From UBA5109 sp965662565 (GTDB lineage: Bacteria; Pseudomonadota; Gammaproteobacteria; Pseudomonadales; Pseudohongiellaceae), in contig CBFIHS010000040.1 of the NCBI GenBank assembly GCA_965662565.1, positions 1 through 16,114 on the forward strand: a stretch of 16,114 nucleotides of DNA, read 5' to 3'. The notes beneath the pieces are model-generated. The model saw only the letters and a list, made by a program, of their open reading frames with translations, was not told where the DNA came from and did not search any database. This document shows, in pieces, positions 13,992 through 16,114 of the stretch. Within the stretch, counting starts at the first letter, position 1; each line of letters starts with the position of its first letter. The position numbers and the translations under genes are program-made.

Positions 13992-16114
13992 TTAGAAGTT
14001 CATTCTAGCACGGACACCGTAAGTTGTTGGATCGCCAGTAAGCGTCAAGTTTCTCCATGCTGATGCGATATAAGTCTCATCAGTTAGGTTGTTGACATAA
14101 GCCTGTACGTTCCACTCTCCAGTAGTATAAGAAACAGAGAAGTTTAATAGATCACGTTCTTCGTTTTTATAGTACTCAGTTTGGAAAGGACCAGCATAGC
14201 TTTCATCAGTGTGGTTAAAAGTCAGTTTTGGAGTTATGGTCGCGCCATTATCCAAAGCAAACTGATAGTCAATACTGATGTTATAGGCTAACTCAGGAGC
14301 ATTGATAAGAGTTTGACCACTCAAATCTTGCGTCAAACCAGCATAATTGAAGCAGTCTGAGTTAGGTACAAGTTGGCCAAGAGGCTGATTTGGAAACAAG
14401 CTTTGGTCATTTGCAACAAGGCCTGTTGATGGAGTAACTTGAGTTCCTCCAATTCCACATTGTGGCAACCAGTTAGGAACACCGCCTGCACCACCACCTG
14501 GTAAGTTGGCCCAACCTGGGATAAACAAAGTGTCAACACCAGTAAACTCTTCTACTTCAGTGTCAGTCCAAGCAAACGATGCAGTAATACCAAAGTTTCC
14601 TAGGAAGACATTAGCAGAACCCTCAAGCCCCATAATAGTCGCTTTACCGAGGTTTTGGTTAGCGTCATCGGCGCCTATTGGGTCATTAATAGAGAAGTTA
14701 GTTCCCTGCATGTCCGTGTAGTCCATGTAGAAGAAGCCTAAATCACCCGACAATGCGCCGTCGAATTTAGTTCCTTTCCAACCGAACTCGAAATCGTCAA
14801 CGATTTCAGGAGCAACACCGACGTCTTGAGAAGTACCGGCTTTGTAACCACGTGCGATGAAAGCATAGAAATAGTCTTCATCAGTTGGGTTCCAGTTTAG
14901 GCCAACTTTCCAAGTAGGGGTATTGCTGTCAACACCAAGAGATTTAGTGCTTACATCATTTATACCAAGTGGGAAACATTGAGCTGTAACAGGGCTGCCA
15001 GCATTAGTGACTGGTATGCCGAATTGTTCTTCTTGAATCCCATACTGTGTACAAGTTGCTGCACTAGCGAACGGTGGAACAGCACCAGGCTGGCCTCTCA
15101 TTATTGCTTGCTCACGGTTACCACTGTAATCGCGGTTTAGACGAGCACCGATTGCTAATTCTAATTCATCAGTTAATGCATGATTGAACTGACCGAAAAT
15201 AGCACTATGACGAACAGTTGCTGGGTTATTAATATGTACAACTAAGCCAGGAAGTTCTAGAGCTCCACAAGGCAATTGAGATCCATCAGGTTGGTAGCCG
15301 CAAGCATTAGCATTGGCTTGACCAACATTTACTGTTCCACGTACTGGCGTAAAGCGCTCATTGTAGAAAGCACCCACGATCCAGTTAGTTGGGCCTTCAG
15401 GAGAGGAGATTAATAGCTCCTGACCAGTCGATTGGTTATCAGGTCCAATCTGGAAACGGTTTGGCCAAAGTGGTACTGCACCTGGAGCGCCTTGCTGAGC
15501 AATCCAAACTTCTTCCGTTGCTAACAGGTTGTTGTAACCAGTGTTAGTTGAGATCACGATGCCGTTATCCAACTCATAGTTCATTTTCAAAACCACTTGC
15601 GTGTTTTGTTGGAAACTGTCAGAAGGAAACAGCTGATTTACTTGGTAAGGGTCTGTTGGCGTGTATGCGGCCCATTGAGCAAACGTTGTTGCTTGTACTA
15701 CGTTACCTGCAGGATCTAGACTAAGACCAGTATTAGGCTTGAGTTTAGACTTACGAACGTCACCACCTTGGTTTACTGAGCTACGCTCAACTTTTAAGTA
15801 GGCATCAAATTTTTCATTTGGCTGCCACAACAAACCAAAACGAACTTGGCGATTATCAACTCGACCAGGTGAACGAGGAGCTGTTTCAATTGCGTTAGCG
15901 CCTAACTGACCACTGATGTTGGTGAAGAAGCTGTCACGACGCTCTGTGCTAGTCGCAATACGCGCTGCCCAAGTGTCGTTAATCGGCAGGTTTATAGCTG
16001 CTTGAATGTGGTTTTGGTTGTAGTTACCAACGCCCACGTCTACGAATCCACTCAAGCCGTCAAAATCAGGACGCTGTGAGTTGATCATGATTGCACCACC
16101 AGCCGCAGACTGAC
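13992..16114 (-). CDS. TonB-dependent outer-membrane receptor, C-terminal part (N-terminus outside window)
   Basis: An energy-coupled outer-membrane importer. The frame is open to the right edge, giving about 707 residues; the signal peptide, TonB box and most of the plug domain lie outside. The visible part begins with the plug end QSAAGGAIMINSQRPDF, then a 22-strand-type barrel of alternating polar and aromatic strands with long loops, the typical GFFYMDYTDMQ and GLEGSANVFLGNF stretches, the QAYVNNLTDETY segment and the terminal YGVRARMNF ending in Phe, the signal recognised by BAM. It has just six cysteines, in three pairs inside predicted loops. The substrate is unknown; the loops do not show a recognisable siderophore or B12 signature. 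The gene is isolated from erpA by a bidirectional terminator. Confidence 0.93.
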   Translation of the reverse strand, partial: QSAAGGAIMINSQRPDFDGLSGFVDVGVGNYNQNHIQAAINLPINDTWAARIATSTERRDSFFTNISGQLGANAIETAPRSPGRVDNRQVRFGLLWQPNEKFDAYLKVERSSVNQGGDVRKSKLKPNTGLSLDPAGNVVQATTFAQWAAYTPTDPYQVNQLFPSDSFQQNTQVVLKMNYELDNGIVISTNTGYNNLLATEEVWIAQQGAPGAVPLWPNRFQIGPDNQSTGQELLISSPEGPTNWIVGAFYNERFTPVRGTVNVGQANANACGYQPDGSQLPCGALELPGLVVHINNPATVRHSAIFGQFNHALTDELELAIGARLNRDYSGNREQAIMRGQPGAVPPFASAATCTQYGIQEEQFGIPVTNAGSPVTAQCFPLGINDVSTKSLGVDSNTPTWKVGLNWNPTDEDYFYAFIARGYKAGTSQDVGVAPEIVDDFEFGWKGTKFDGALSGDLGFFYMDYTDMQGTNFSINDPIGADDANQNLGKATIMGLEGSANVFLGNFGITASFAWTDTEVEEFTGVDTLFIPGWANLPGGGAGGVPNWLPQCGIGGTQVTPSTGLVANDQSLFPNQPLGQLVPNSDCFNYAGLTQDLSGQTLINAPELAYNISIDYQFALDNGATITPKLTFNHTDESYAGPFQTEYYKNEERDLLNFSVSYTTGEWNVQAYVNNLTDETYIASAWRNLTLTGDPTTYGVRARMNF

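Noticed and set aside
14506..14721. Plus-strand open frame of 71 codons inside the TonB receptor gene
   Set aside because: It is antisense to a strongly supported receptor gene and shows no independent coding signs.
1..16114. Defence system, prophage, transposon, toxin-antitoxin or CRISPR content
   Set aside because: No gene product, terminal repeat or spacer array of these types was found; nearly all frames are core metabolism, translation or envelope genes.

Overview
The window reads as chromosomal core sequence from an AT-rich gammaproteobacterium, probably marine. That is an inference from gene order and protein types; no 16S rRNA or other decisive marker is present. The order truB...rpsO-pnp and the order hemJ / argC / DUF6776-like / bactofilin / erpA are both familiar gammaproteobacterial arrangements. 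The large TonB-dependent receptor and the exported hydrolases suit a Gram-negative heterotroph. I see no tRNA, rRNA, CRISPR array, insertion sequence, phage gene or toxin-antitoxin pair.

Layout, left to right. (1) 1-681 is the 3' part of truB (tRNA pseudouridine-55 synthase), cut by the window edge. (2) 700-4030 holds three genes that split the usual truB-rpsO neighbourhood: a Tat-exported dienelactone-hydrolase-like protein (+), a secreted small protein of a DUF3157-like type (-) and an exported M20 metallopeptidase (+) ending in a clear terminator. (3) 4129-6721 is the rpsO-pnp unit with its own predicted promoter, a foldable rpsO leader, a hairpin between the two genes and a strong terminator. 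(4) 6892-7791 is a membrane-anchored DUF3014-type protein of unknown role. (5) 7788-10539, minus strand, is a tight three-gene run: hemJ, hemL, then a PfkB/adenosine-kinase-type sugar kinase. It links two tetrapyrrole steps to nucleoside salvage. (6) 10540-10928 is a divergent regulatory region with a perfect inverted repeat just upstream of argC. (7) 10929-13720 is argC, a membrane coiled-coil protein, a bactofilin and erpA, with a separate good promoter for erpA. (8) A bidirectional terminator separates this from the 3' part of a large TonB-dependent receptor gene (minus strand), cut by the right edge.

The genes mostly do housekeeping jobs: tRNA and ribosome maturation, RNA decay, heme, arginine and Fe-S cluster assembly. 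Heme synthesis (HemJ/HemL) and Fe-S delivery (ErpA) sit about 3 kb apart. I did not find a convincing undescribed multi-gene system. The best leads are regulatory: the rpsO leader fold, the argC inverted repeat, the inverted repeat over the erpA promoter, and the hairpin at the first convergent gene junction. Protein-level leads are the three paired cysteines in the receptor loops and the coiled-coil/bactofilin pair. Both convergent gene pairs meet with stop codons overlapping by 4 bp, which suggests a compact genome.
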